NCBI GenBank assembly: GCA_002751075.1
Contig: NAOQ01000256.1
Coordinates: 46,099-59,424 of the forward strand
Length of the DNA: 13,326 nucleotides
Reading direction: 5' to 3'
From: Ichthyophonus hoferi
Taxonomy: Eukaryota; Opisthokonta; Ichthyosporea; Ichthyophonida; Ichthyophonidae
Each line of letters starts with the position of its first letter. Position 1 is the stretch's first letter. Position numbers and translations under genes: made by a program. A model generated the notes under the pieces. It had not been told where the DNA came from, ran no database searches, and saw nothing but the letters and a program-made list of their open reading frames with translations. Of this stretch, positions 1 through 8,940 are shown piece after piece.

Positions 1-56
1 TTATATTATATTATATTATATTATATTATATTATATTATATTATATTATATTATAT
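1..56. repeat. (TTATA)n pentanucleotide microsatellite
   Basis: Eleven near-perfect TTATA units occupy the left edge. Degenerate TA-rich sequence follows to about 120. It lies beyond the last recognised HELQ exon, so it is probably in the next HELQ intron. Confidence 0.9.
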
Positions 57-180
57 GATGTTGTATTATATTACATTCTACTATAATACACTACATTATA
101 GTATACTATATTACATTACCCTATATCCAATCTCTTACCCGCAATAAACTAACAGCCAGTAATATAATATCAATACCCAC
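57..180. other. HELQ intron 7 (start), no exon identified
   Basis: On the minus strand this begins with the donor GTGGGT at 180-175 after exon 7. Reading through meets a stop within four codons. A ten-base segment flanked by ag and gtaag near 139-148 could be a micro-exon, but it adds nothing recognisable. The next helicase exon (toward motif IV) is not visible here. Confidence 0.5.
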
Positions 181-3153
181 CTTGTATATTATAGATCTTG
201 GAGTTGACTTGCAAATATTGGGTCAACTGGGTTGGCCGGTAATCATCTGTATAGAACAGAAATGTAGTTAAAATCTATTAATAGCTAATTATTTAATAAA
301 AAACTATAGAAAAACAAAAAGGTACATGTTTACATGTATATACATATATATATATATACTACAATGTCATATACTGGAGTAGAATAACATAATACAATAT
401 AATATAACACAATACAATACAATACAATATAATACAATCTAATATAATATAATATGATATAATATAGTATAATATAATACAATACAATATAATATAATGC
501 AATCTGATATAATATAATGTAGCATAATGTAATGCAATAAAATATAATATACTACAATACAATACTATATAATACAATACAATACATTACATTTTAATAC
601 AATCTAATATAATATAATATCATATAATATAATATAATATAATATAATACAATATAATGCAATATGATACAATATAATGTAGCATAATGTAATGCAATAT
701 AATGTAATATAATACAGTAGAATACAATAGAATACAATAGAATACAATATAATGCAATATGAAATAATATAATGTAGCATAATGTAATGCAATAAAATAT
801 AATAAACTACAATACAATACTATATAAGACAATGCAATACAATACAATACAATGTAATATAATATAATATAATAAAATATAATATAATACATTATAATAC
901 AATACAATACAGTACAACGTAATATAATATAATATAATACAGTACAACACAATCCACTCCATTACAATAATTAGAATACCTGTAAATAGCTCTGCATCCA
1001 TATACGTCACCAGATCACTAATATTACTCAATGTAGCACTCATACCTATAACCTGCACTGCAGTCTGGTTACATGATTGTATCTTGCATAGCAACGCCTC
1101 TAAAATAGCTCCCCTGAATAAGCCATTAAATTAGTGATTTGGGATTAGTAAAGAAGGATGGGAATGTCACGTAACAATCATGATAAAGGATTGCAGTTGG
1201 AGACATAATAGTAATAGTAATAGTAATAGTGTAATAGTAATAGTAATAGCAATAGTAATAGTAATAGTAAAAGTAATAGTAAAAGTAAAAGTAATAGTAA
1301 TAGTAATAACAATAGTAATAATAGTAATAGTAATAGTAATAGTAATAGTAATAGTAATAGTAATAGTAATAATAATAGTAATAGTAATAGCAATAACAAT
1401 AGTAATAATAGTAATAGTAATACTAACATAAAAGTAAAGCAACACTAAAATAGAAATAATAGATATATATATATATATATATACCTTGGTCCATCTCCCA
1501 AGAAATGTAATTCGTCAACAACCACCAATCCGATCTCGGGCAATCTATTAGAACCAATCAAGGCATTGACAATGGAGTTCCCCTTTTCAATGGTAGCTAT
1601 ATATAGAGTTCGCTTCTGAAAGAATAGAAAATTACTGTATCGGTGAGATTATTGGCTAAATAATTATCAACTAACCATTCTTAGTATATATGGTTGGGAC
1701 TTATAATGTATGATAATTAGATTGTCTGTAGGAGACAAAATATACCCAGAATATATATAGAATATACATAGAATATGCATAGAAATTAAATACATTGTCG
1801 ATAGAATGAACTGTAATAAGAGATATTGTAGCCTCCAATAGGATATGTATCGTGAATATGTTACATAAACTATCATAGAATAAAGTATAAAAGGATATAA
1901 TATAATAAAATATAGTATAATATTATATAATATGATATAAAGGAATAGAATATAATGTTATAAACAATTATAATATAATACAATACAATGTAGTATGATA
2001 TAATATCATACAGCATCCTACAATACAATACAATCTACTATAATGCACTATAACACGCTATAACACAACATAATATACTATACTCTACTATACCATACTA
2101 CACCATACCAAACTATACTATACTATATCGTACCATATCATATTATACTACACCATACCAAACTATACTATACTATATCGTACCATATCATACTATACTA
2201 CACCATGCCTTACCATAAAATACAATTCAATACTCTACTATTCGATACTTTACAATACTCTACTATACTATACTATACGATGCTATACAACAAAATACTA
2301 TAGTATTCCATGCTCTCCTATACTATACTATTCTATGCTGCATCATACGATACTATATCATAGACTACCATATACTACAATACAACACTATACTGTACCT
2401 ACTTTCCGTTTCTTACGTGGTGGCATTTGACCCTTCTGTGCACAGTACGGCTCTAGATCAAATCCAAAGGCATTCGAAAATATATCTAGATTTCTAGTCT
2501 GGGAATATGAAGGATAGAGTGGTATGGTATGGTATTGTATTGTATTGCATTGCATTGTATTGTATTGCATTGTGTTGTATTATGTTTTAGAATATTGTAT
2601 TTAATTGTATTACATTGTTTTATGTTATGTTGTATTAAATTAAATTATACTATGTCACATTATACTATATTATGTTATATATTGATTTTCAAATCAATTC
2701 AGTCTATTTTGTCATATCATGCATACCATTCCAAATAATATCCTATACCATAATATAAATACATATAATAATGCATTGTCCTATCCTGTCTTGTTGGGGT
2801 TTTAACATCTAATTGGCATTGGTAAGCCCAAGAGGACAAAGAAAAAAAGCGGTGCAGGGTAACTAAAATAAACACATTTAAACATTTATTACGTAATGCG
2901 AGGAGATGGATTGTGAATGTCATTGGCGCAAGGTCATTCCAGCTTAATAGCTTATAATAAAAGCACAGAAAGGGATACAATTAATAAAACATCGATATAT
3001 AAAAAAATAAAGACATTTTTATGATATAAACAGAGTATATATAACGATATATGTATATATATCAATAGATAACGTATACATACATATATACATACATACA
3101 TATATATATACATACATATATATATATACATACATACATACATACTTACTAAC

Positions 3154-3190
<37 letters not shown>

Positions 3191-5765
3191 TATATACAAA
3201 CATAACATGCACATATATATATATATATACATATAAGCATACCTTTTCCTCAACCAGTGACACATAAGGTAGTACAAATAAGGCATCTTTATTATGTAAT
3301 GTCAGGGTCCTAATTAAGAGAATCTCTGCTACCAGTGTCTTGCCCCCATTTGTAGGTAGGCAATAGATTAGGTTCTTTCCCTGTGTTTAACGGGTCAAAT
3401 CGGGTTAATATGGGCCACGAGACAGCGGAGGAGAGGAGAGTATAGTATAATATAGTACGTATATCATGCTGTAGTATAGTACTATATAGTATAGTATAGT
3501 ATAGTATAGTACATTATTATGTAGTATAGTATAATATAGTAGAGTGTATCATGACGTAGTATAGTACATTATAATATAGTATAATATAGTAGAGTAGAGT
3601 AAAATAGGGTAGGGTAAATGTGGAGTAGTAGTGCCTATGCTATATAAGAATCAAATCACGTAGCCAATTTAAACATAATACAATGTAGTGTAATGTAGTA
3701 TAAGGCAATATAATGTAATACGCTGTAATGTAGTATAATATAATATAATATAACATAATACACCACAATAAAATACAGTATAGCATGATACAGTATGATA
3801 TTTTTGTCCATAAGTTCGAAAACCTTTTTTTGATTTAAGTTGTATATCAAGATGTGAATATTAATAAATATGCATACACATATACATCCATACACACATA
3901 TATATATATACATACACATATATACATACATACACATATATACATACATACACATATATACATACATACACATATATACATATACATGCCTACACATATA
4001 TACATATATATACGTACACATATATACATATACTTACATACGCATATATACATACACATGCATACATATATACATTGTTTTACTTTAATAATCTTCAGTA
4101 ATTCCTACAGTGAGCAAATATCTATGTGACCTTTATCCACTCAGAAGACGAGGTTAACAAAGCACTTAATAGATAAACATATATATATATATATATATAT
4201 ATCTTTAATGGCTCCATATGACTAGTGTTAACACCTTATTCTTTGCCTCAGCCAGTAATAAGGCCTTTTGCCAGTCATAAAGGGTACTGATTCCTCGATG
4301 TTCTGATAAAATAGGAATCACGGATGACAGTAGCCGATCAACGGCTGCCTCAGCGTGGGATGAGCTTAGGTTCCTGATGAATATAGATTAGAGATATGTA
4401 ATAGAAGATACAACAACACTATATGTGCAGGTATGTCTGTATGCACAGATAGATAGGGAGAGAGGTGGGAGGGGGTATGTGTGGTATTATACGACATGTT
4501 ATATCATATTATATCATACCATATTATATCATATTAAACATAGAAATCTACAAATTCATATACCTACATAGTAAAATACAATAAACTATAATAATAAACA
4601 CCAACCTAAACATTGCATTGACTGTACATATAGGATATACTATACAGTACAGTATAATATAGATTTTACATAATAAACATTCAGTTTTTCATATTTTGTC
4701 CATAGTTGTTAAAGAAGTTGAAGTGGATATTCCAGATATTTTAATAGAAGGGCAATTAGTTGAGTCTGGTGTTGATTCTTCTGATAGTAACAATACTTTA
4801 ACCATATACACACAGCCACAATTAAACGAAAGTTACTACATTACAATACATCGCCAGGTAAGAAGCCAAAAGCCTCTATATCCATTGATCGATAAAGAGA
4901 GATTCAAGAGCAACTACTTAGAGCTTTAGCCTGTCCCTTATCTGACGACAACAGCCAGATAGAACTCAGTACAACAGATAACAGTTTATTTCCACCATTA
5001 AAGAACATACACCATATAAAGCAACACAAATACCAACCTAAACGTAGTATCAACCGTATCTTCCCTCACTCCCTTTCCTGTTGCTCCACTATTACAATAT
5101 ATGTTCTTTGTTGTATTCATTTTATCTCCCGGCGCCAAAATTAACGGTGGTCTATGATTGGAGGACTGTATATCCCAGCAATCCAGCTCTAAATTTAATC
5201 TTTTTTCCCCTGTTTGATTGGCTAATAATACATTATTAGACTGCCGCTGAGGTGGTATAAGCGGGCCCGCCCTTCCCCCTCCTCCCTCTCCTCCCTCTTC
5301 TGTAGTATCTGTATAATTTAAAATAAACGAATCATCGCTATCTAAGATATCTAATAGATGGTTTTCCAGTTCATACAATCTCATTTTATTGGCTTTTAGT
5401 TCATCTTTTTTAACATCCCCATCCCCACCAATCATTCCGGTTGGACCGCCAGGTAGTGTATTTCCATCTTCTGTATTAAAAAGATTGGAACTCCTTGACG
5501 AATGTATATCTATATTTTTCTGGGAGGTAGTATTGTTAATAGATCTATTCCTGTTACCATTCGGATATTCATTTTTCCGCCGGTAACACTTCCTATTTAT
5601 AGGGCTAGCTTTGTGTTTAAACTGCTCGGGCTTAGTTGAAATTTTGTAATACTTTTTTATAGATGAAGGAGAAGTAGGGGGGTGTGTACAGAATGATGTT
5701 TGTACATTATCATGGTGAGAGTCCGTTCGAGGGTGGGACCTTTGTCCAGTAAGAGGCCGCGTCAT
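181..5765 (-). CDS. HELQ: HELQ-type (Hel308 family) superfamily 2 DNA helicase, 3' end outside window
   Basis: HELQ is a nuclear 3'-5' helicase acting in replication-fork and crosslink repair. Exons, in sense order: 5765-5038, 4373-4235, 3380-3243, 2498-2403, 1615-1485, 1113-980, 246-181. All junctions are GT-AG and phase-compatible, giving 477 codons. Residues 1-242 (exon 1) are hydrophilic and disordered with an acidic stretch near residues 140-165. Then come LYDWQ (Q-motif position), LPTNGGKT (Walker A, K303), [12 protein letters not shown] (Ia), ATIEKG (375-379), VVVDELH (motif II, D401-H404), GMSATL (motif III, 434-439) and DDYRP (456-460). The [13 protein letters not shown] stretch matches HELQ rather than POLQ, as recalled from the human proteins. 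The ATG has A at -3 and an in-frame stop lies just upstream; an additional 5' exon is not excluded. The RecA2, winged-helix and ratchet domains must lie left of the window. Walker A has Asn where human HELQ has Ser (PTSGGKT). Confidence 0.92.
355..955. repeat. Degenerate AATAT/AATAC pentamer array in HELQ intron 6
   Basis: About 600 bp of variants of AATAC, AATAT and AATGC fill most of intron 6 (979-247). There is higher-order structure: the string AATGTAGCATAATG recurs at 516, 676 and 771, and the 516 and 771 copies keep similar flanks. That suggests segmental duplication on top of slippage. Long Tyr/Ile/Leu-rich reading frames over it are repeat artefacts. Confidence 0.9.
1207..1430. repeat. 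(TAATAG)n hexanucleotide array in HELQ intron 5
   Basis: About 220 bp of AGTAAT units with scattered variants (AGCAAT, AGTAAA, AACAAT) fill most of intron 5 (1484-1114). A six-base unit keeps all frames open, so long poly-Leu, (Ile-Thr)n and (Val-Ile)n frames appear. None is a credible protein. It differs from the pentamer and tetramer arrays in the other introns. Confidence 0.92.
1462..1483. repeat. (TA)n dinucleotide run at a splice donor
   Basis: A pure TA run abuts the donor of HELQ intron 5. On the sense strand the intron opens GTATATATAT. Length change in the run would alter only positions downstream of the GT. Confidence 0.85.
1880..2395. repeat. Degenerate TACTA/TATAC pentamer array in HELQ intron 4
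   Basis: TATACTATAC-type units with CCATAC and CTACAC variants fill the exon-4-proximal part of intron 4 (2402-1616). The rest of this intron (about 1620-1880) is unique AT-rich sequence with no recognisable exon. Confidence 0.85.
2101..2210. repeat. Exact 50-bp tandem duplication
   Basis: Positions 2101-2150 and 2151-2200 match at 49 of 50 bases by direct comparison (tattatacta against tactatacta at the end). A third copy begins at 2201 and decays after about eight bases. It sits inside the pentamer array and is much less diverged than its surroundings, so it is probably recent. Confidence 0.9.
2519..2680. repeat. Degenerate TATTG/GCATT pentamer array in HELQ intron 3
   Basis: GGTAT, TGTAT and TGCAT units begin about 20 bp upstream of exon 4 (2498). 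They leave only a short unique stretch for branch point and pyrimidine tract. Unique AT-rich sequence without a recognisable exon follows to about 3040. Confidence 0.8.
3040..3240. repeat. TACA tetramer and TA dinucleotide array in HELQ intron 3
   Basis: Runs of ATACATACAT alternate with (TA)n and reach to within a few bases of the exon 3 donor (3242). Reading frames rich in Tyr, Val, Cys and Met across it are artefacts. Confidence 0.88.
3440..3612. repeat. (TATAG)n pentamer array in HELQ intron 2
   Basis: AGTATAGTAT units start about 60 bp upstream of exon 3 on the sense strand. They drift into TAGAG and TAGGG variants near 3600. Confidence 0.85.
3668..3800. repeat. Degenerate AATAT/AATGT tract in HELQ intron 2
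   Basis: Imperfect five-base periodic TAATATAATA and AATGTAGTA units resemble the intron 6 array but are more decayed. No exon is seen. Confidence 0.65.
3868..4076. repeat. TACACATA/TACATACA array in HELQ intron 2
   Basis: About 200 bp built from ACACATATAT and ACATACAT units. One 18-bp module (acacatatatacatacat) repeats several times near 3914-3978. All frames stay open over parts of it, which produces spurious Tyr/Ile/His-rich frames on both strands. Confidence 0.9.
4178..4202. repeat. (AT)n dinucleotide run in HELQ intron 2
   Basis: About 12 AT units lie some 30 bp inside the intron from the exon 2 donor (4234). They have no coding meaning. Confidence 0.88.
4706..4996 (+). other. Possible antisense exon pair inside HELQ intron 1
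   Basis: Plus-strand frame 4706-4857 is open and acidic. An acceptor-like TCCATAG precedes it and a good donor, CAG/GTAAGA, ends it. Removing 4858-4901 (44 bp, GT-AG) joins it in frame to 4902 onward, which reads [11 protein letters not shown] and stays open. The second part is the repeat shared with 10596-10695. No known domain is recognised and no start or end exon is evident. It lies wholly in HELQ intron 1 (5037-4374) on the opposite strand. The minus strand here also has open stretches, so this may be a repeat fragment that merely looks coding. Confidence 0.22.
4898..4996 (+). repeat. Dispersed ~98-bp repeat, copy 1
   Basis: By hand alignment this matches the reverse complement of 10596-10695 with about 15 substitutions and two small gaps (2 bp and 1 bp), roughly 85% identity. 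The longest shared run is TAGAGCTTTAGCCTG. Weaker similarity extends upstream around GTTACTACAT. It lies in HELQ intron 1 and no family is recognised. Confidence 0.8.
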
Positions 5766-6642
5766 AGTCCTATATTACTTAGTGTATGACATTATACTGT
5801 GTTGTACTGTGTTGTATTGCAATTTTTTTTATTGTATCGTGTTCTTCTATGTAATATTGTATTCTATCCCTATTGTACTATATAATAAATGTTAACAATA
5901 TAGGCATATTTTTTTCCTCATCTATATCCACCCAGCCTAGTAAGATGCGTGCTATAAAGATAGGGTCTGTGTTTCAATTGGAAGGCTTAACCATAAATAA
6001 CGTTTTATTACAAAGTAATTTTCTTATAGCTAGGAAAAAAACTTTATGGATATGGTATATGCACTATAATACAACGACTGATTTATATGTACTAAATTAT
6101 CATTATTATTGTTAATATGCAGTGAGTATATCCTAACCGCTTAAGTGGAGTTTGAATACAATATATGGATAGAGTGAGACGGGGGTAAATTCTAAAATAA
6201 ATTGATCATGTTAAGTTACAGTAATATTCTATTTTTCATACTATTAAAATTATATTTAAATCTGATTATTAAAAGAATATTATATTTTTATATATTAAAT
6301 AACATATAAATTTTACTATAATTATTATTTTATTATATTATTATATTTGTTAATAGAAGTACTCTCCCATACTTATCTTAGGAATTTTATTTAAATTCTG
6401 CCATGCTCCAGTTAAACCGTACAATAGGATTTTATTACCCTAATATTTTTTACGGGAAAATTAAAATTAAAATATGTCCTTAGTGGCTAATTTTACTTAG
6501 ATTGTTATGTATAAAAATCTCGTTATTGCTTACCATGTAGTGGAAATGGACAGCAATATAGTGTGTGTTTTGAGGAATACATTTCTTGCTACATAGTCAT
6601 ACAGCGCTTGTATTGTCTCCATACAATGGTACCCTCCCCGTG
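5766..6642. other. Intergenic AT-rich stretch, no supported gene
   Basis: This includes the presumed HELQ promoter side. A plus-strand frame at 5873-6115 is open for 80 codons but has no recognisable motif and an AT-rich composition. From 6120 to 6540 all frames are closed and the sequence is very AT-rich. No TATA box or other promoter element can be claimed with confidence. Confidence 0.5.
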
Positions 6643-7005
6643 TCAAAAAAAAAAAGTCCCTCCGAGGATGCTGCAATATATGCTATTTGCTGCGTTTGGA
6701 GACTCTTGTAGTGGAGTCTTATGCGGCTGGGACTCAGACTCGAATGACAGTTGATCCATAGTCATCATATCTAAGCCAGGTGTGTTTAACAACAAATTTT
6801 GGGGGTAATCAATAAAGTCTGTCATGCTGGCAGGTTCTTTTCAGAAAACTTCCGAAAAATGAATGCGTGCAAGGGGATTGACAACAGGTACCTCCTGTAT
6901 TGTCAAATTTTCTGTCCCCATATATGAATGGAATGAAATGAGGGATTTGCTGTATTGTAAGACATTAAGTTGCTGCCTGTCCTGAATGGCCAGATACTCA
7001 TTGTT
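6643..7005 (-). pseudogene. Unrecognised reading frame of 121 codons with one internal TGA
   Basis: From an acceptor-like ACACACAG (just above 7005), one frame runs 54 codons (starting NNEYLAIQDRQQ, ending ARIHFSEVF). It meets TGA at 6843-6841, continues in the same frame through ATG at 6825 (MTDFIDYPQ) and stops in an A11 run (T11 in sense). The downstream part is acidic and Ser/Pro/Gln-rich, as in activation domains, but no family is recognised. No GT-AG pair in correct phase removes the TGA. A decayed gene, an unseen splice pattern, or a separate gene starting at 6825 are all possible. The opposite strand also has an open frame (6563-6754). Confidence 0.33.
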
Positions 7006-7021
7006 CTGTGTGTAGTTGAGT

Positions 7022-7150
7022 TACTTTGTAGTGGAAGCATGGTGGTCTATAACCCTGTCAAAATCTGTATGTAGCAGAGTAGCACAGTGGAAGAATGCTG
7101 GGCCCATAACCGTATAGCAATCTGTGGTGGTTCAAGTGACTTGTCTACAG
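7022..7150 (+). mobile_element. tRNA-iMet-derived tandem element (SINE-like)
   Basis: Positions 7073-7111 match the 5' half of eukaryotic initiator tRNA-Met at about 34 of 39 positions as I recall it: AGCAGAGT, an A box TAGCACAGTGG, and the CAT anticodon loop in GCTGGGCCCATAACC. The 3' half diverges and the acceptor stem cannot pair. A B-box-like GGTTCAAGTGAC lies at 7129-7140. A related unit begins 56 bp earlier (AGTGGAAGCATGGTGG at 7030, with ATAACC and AATCTGT in register). It is therefore a dimer of iMet-like units rather than a functional tRNA gene. No tail or target-site duplication was identified. Confidence 0.55.
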
Positions 7151-7842
7151 GCTTCAGGGTCACCAATTGGGTGTTGTATAATAGGACTATATATATTATG
7201 ATATTGTTTAAGTATTGTGTGTACTGCTAGCCCAGCCGAAGATACTTCTATACAAAATTTAAATGACTATATATATAGTTTTAATTATTTAATAATATCA
7301 GCAAGTACTCTTACATATTAATTCTGGAAAAACAGTTAGTTCAATCTATTGGTGTTAAATGGCAATGGGTATTTTAGGCATAAGCTTTCCTAAATTAACT
7401 TAGATCTCAATTCTTTAATTTTTACCCTCGTATATAAGATAATGCACAAATTTACGGTAAAGCTGTACACTACTGATAAGGTACTGATAGATCTTACTGA
7501 TAAGTCAGTATATGGGCAGAGAACGATATAATGCCTACTCAGTTTATTAGCATGTACCGAAAATCATTAATAAACTATTTACAGTTTAGTAATTGACACT
7601 TGTACTTGACATGCTCTGGAATAAGGCGACCCATAGAACTAGTCTTAGACGTTTGCTTCCGTTGACTCCAAAAATCAACCTTTGGTCAACCAGAACGGGG
7701 AAGAAGACTAAGGGAGTAGAACTTTTGAATTTGCGCAATTTGATATATCAACTATTCTATCTTAGAGACTTTAATTATTGCAACCAAAACTAGACATAAA
7801 CATAATTGTTAAAGATGCTATTAGTAAATTTGATTATTTTTA
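7151..7842. other. Non-coding stretch, no supported gene
   Basis: Closed, AT-rich sequence reaches to about 7590. From 7593 to 7793 both strands carry open frames of 50-66 codons: a basic plus-strand frame containing SLRRLLPLTPK, and a minus-strand frame containing PLVFFPVLVDQ. The plus frame opens on TTG, with ATG only at 7611. Neither shows a known motif or convincing splice sites, so I call neither. Confidence 0.4.
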
Positions 7843-7860
7843 ATTAATTGATCAATTAAT
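7843..7860. repeat. Perfect 18-bp palindrome
   Basis: ATTAATTGATCAATTAAT is its own reverse complement. It overlaps the TAA stop (7858-7856) of the minus-strand frame above it. In AT-rich DNA it could arise by chance. Confidence 0.6.
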
Positions 7861-8158
7861 ACATTCTATGTAATAAATTGTTCAGAGTTGTAGAGGTTTG
7901 AGATGTTAGTAGGTCTGGTTCAGCTGGCAAAATCGCTCTTGAGTGTTGGACACTCGTCGTAAGGAGCGCGGACAAATTTGTGCCAATCATTATGCTGTTG
8001 CTATCTACTAGCCGCTGTACACTGAGATAGCTTAGAGAACTTGGGAATGCCAAATTATTTTGATATGTTATTGTTTTCATACTAATATTATCAATAGTAA
8101 TACAACGTTCGGAATTTTTCTGGTAGTGGGTGTTAATGTGGTTATCTTGAGGCACCAT
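7856..8158 (-). CDS. Hypothetical 100-residue Ser/Thr/Asn/Leu-rich protein
   Basis: An ATG-initiated frame of 100 codons lies in a region where other frames are closed. The product is hydrophilic at the N-terminus (MVPQDNHINTHYQK), then Ser/Leu/Thr-rich (FPSSLSYLSVQRL, NLSALLTTSV, DLLTSQTSTTLNNLL). No signal peptide, membrane span or known domain is seen. It is compositionally richer than the repeat-derived frames nearby. It may be a small gene or the first exon of a gene continuing toward 7005-6643, but no splice pair joins the two in phase. TAA is followed at once by the 18-bp palindrome. Confidence 0.33.
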   Translation of the reverse strand: MVPQDNHINTHYQKNSERCITIDNISMKTITYQNNLAFPSSLSYLSVQRLVDSNSIMIGTNLSALLTTSVQHSRAILPAEPDLLTSQTSTTLNNLLHRMY

Positions 8159-8160
8159 TA

Positions 8161-8640
8161 ATACTTAGTGCAAGGTAACAAAATAAAAATTGGAGTTTAG
8201 GGATTTCATGTGATATTAAGAAATTTAATGTAATTAGTATAAAACTATTGAACTCCAAGTTATTTCTGTTTATAATCGTACATTGTGTTTAGAACTGTGT
8301 TTATTATTAGTTGTTTCTGTTCCTTTCATCCTTGCCGCAACCTCCGTTTTTTTTTTTTTCGCGGTTGTCAATCTAGCTGTATTTATTTAATGTCAATGAG
8401 ACCGATCGAAAAACTCCTTATTGGCTAACACACTTCACAAAAGGTTTCAGAGACCCATTAGAATTGTCTGATCTTATATATGTGGTATGCAATCACCAAT
8501 ATTTGGCCTCGTACAACGTATAGTGGCGCTTTTTTATAATTCACTTTCCATTGGGTAGTTAATGTTATAATATTAATTAAAAGTTAAAGAATTTAATTAA
8601 ATTTTAATGATACTGCAACGTGCTTATCGTAAAAACACGT
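8161..8640. other. Intergenic stretch, nothing identified
   Basis: The sequence is AT-rich and closed in all frames at useful length. It has a T13-14 run near 8347-8360. It separates the minus-strand frame ending upstream from the plus-strand kinase, so it could hold divergent promoters, but no specific element is recognised. Confidence 0.5.
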
Positions 8641-8936
8641 AGCATTTTTTCCTTTTTTCAATTTGCTGTATAATTTTATTGTTTGTATTAGAAGGTCTTT
8701 TTAACAGATTTTTCTATTTTTGCTACCATTTATTAAGTGTCATTTACTTTTTTTTTTTGTGGATTCTGTTTTACTTGTTGCCTTATATTTTTTCTCTATT
8801 TTTTCTGTGTTACCTTTCTATATTTATTAAATATTTTCAAATTTCTTTCTTTTTTTATTCTTATTTTTTTGTACACCTCTTACTATACTTATATATCATT
8901 TTAATTTTTTACGTATCCAAATTTAACACATTTTAA
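8640..8936 (+). promoter_or_regulatory. T-rich leader immediately upstream of the kinase gene
   Basis: About 300 bp is strikingly T-rich on the kinase sense strand, with many TTTTT runs and interspersed C and G. It ends a few bases before the ATG at 8941. The 85-codon Phe/Leu/Tyr frame across it is a product of composition. It may be a promoter poly-T tract or a transcribed leader; which one cannot be told from sequence alone. Confidence 0.35.
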
Positions 8937-8940
8937 AAAC

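Noticed and set aside
139-148. Ten-base HELQ micro-exon
   Set aside because: The flanking ag and gtaag are common by chance, and the added residues match nothing in the helicase.
359-1094. Several 60-110 codon Tyr/Ile/Leu-rich minus-strand frames
   Set aside because: They are translations of the AATAC-type repeat. Only the 1113-980 part, which encodes the GMSATL helicase motif, is real coding sequence.
1167-1445. Poly-Leu, (Ile-Thr)n and (Val-Ile)n frames on both strands
   Set aside because: A hexanucleotide repeat keeps every frame open; it lies inside HELQ intron 5.
3868-4076. CRISPR-like repeated modules
   Set aside because: The units are contiguous simple-sequence repeats with no unique spacers, and the genome is eukaryotic.
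2952-4129. Tyr/Ile/His/Cys-rich frames on both strands
   Set aside because: They are generated by TACA and TA arrays in HELQ introns 2 and 3.
6841-6843. TGA read as selenocysteine or as a reassigned codon
   Set aside because: The verified exons of HELQ, the kinase and PCYT2 contain no in-frame TGA, TAA or TAG, and no selenocysteine element or selenoprotein homology was seen.
7073-7145. Functional initiator tRNA-Met gene
   Set aside because: The 5' half fits but the anticodon-stem 3' side and acceptor stem do not pair, and the 3' half diverges.
8679-8936. 85-codon highly hydrophobic frame
   Set aside because: It is explained by T-rich composition and contains no recognisable motif.
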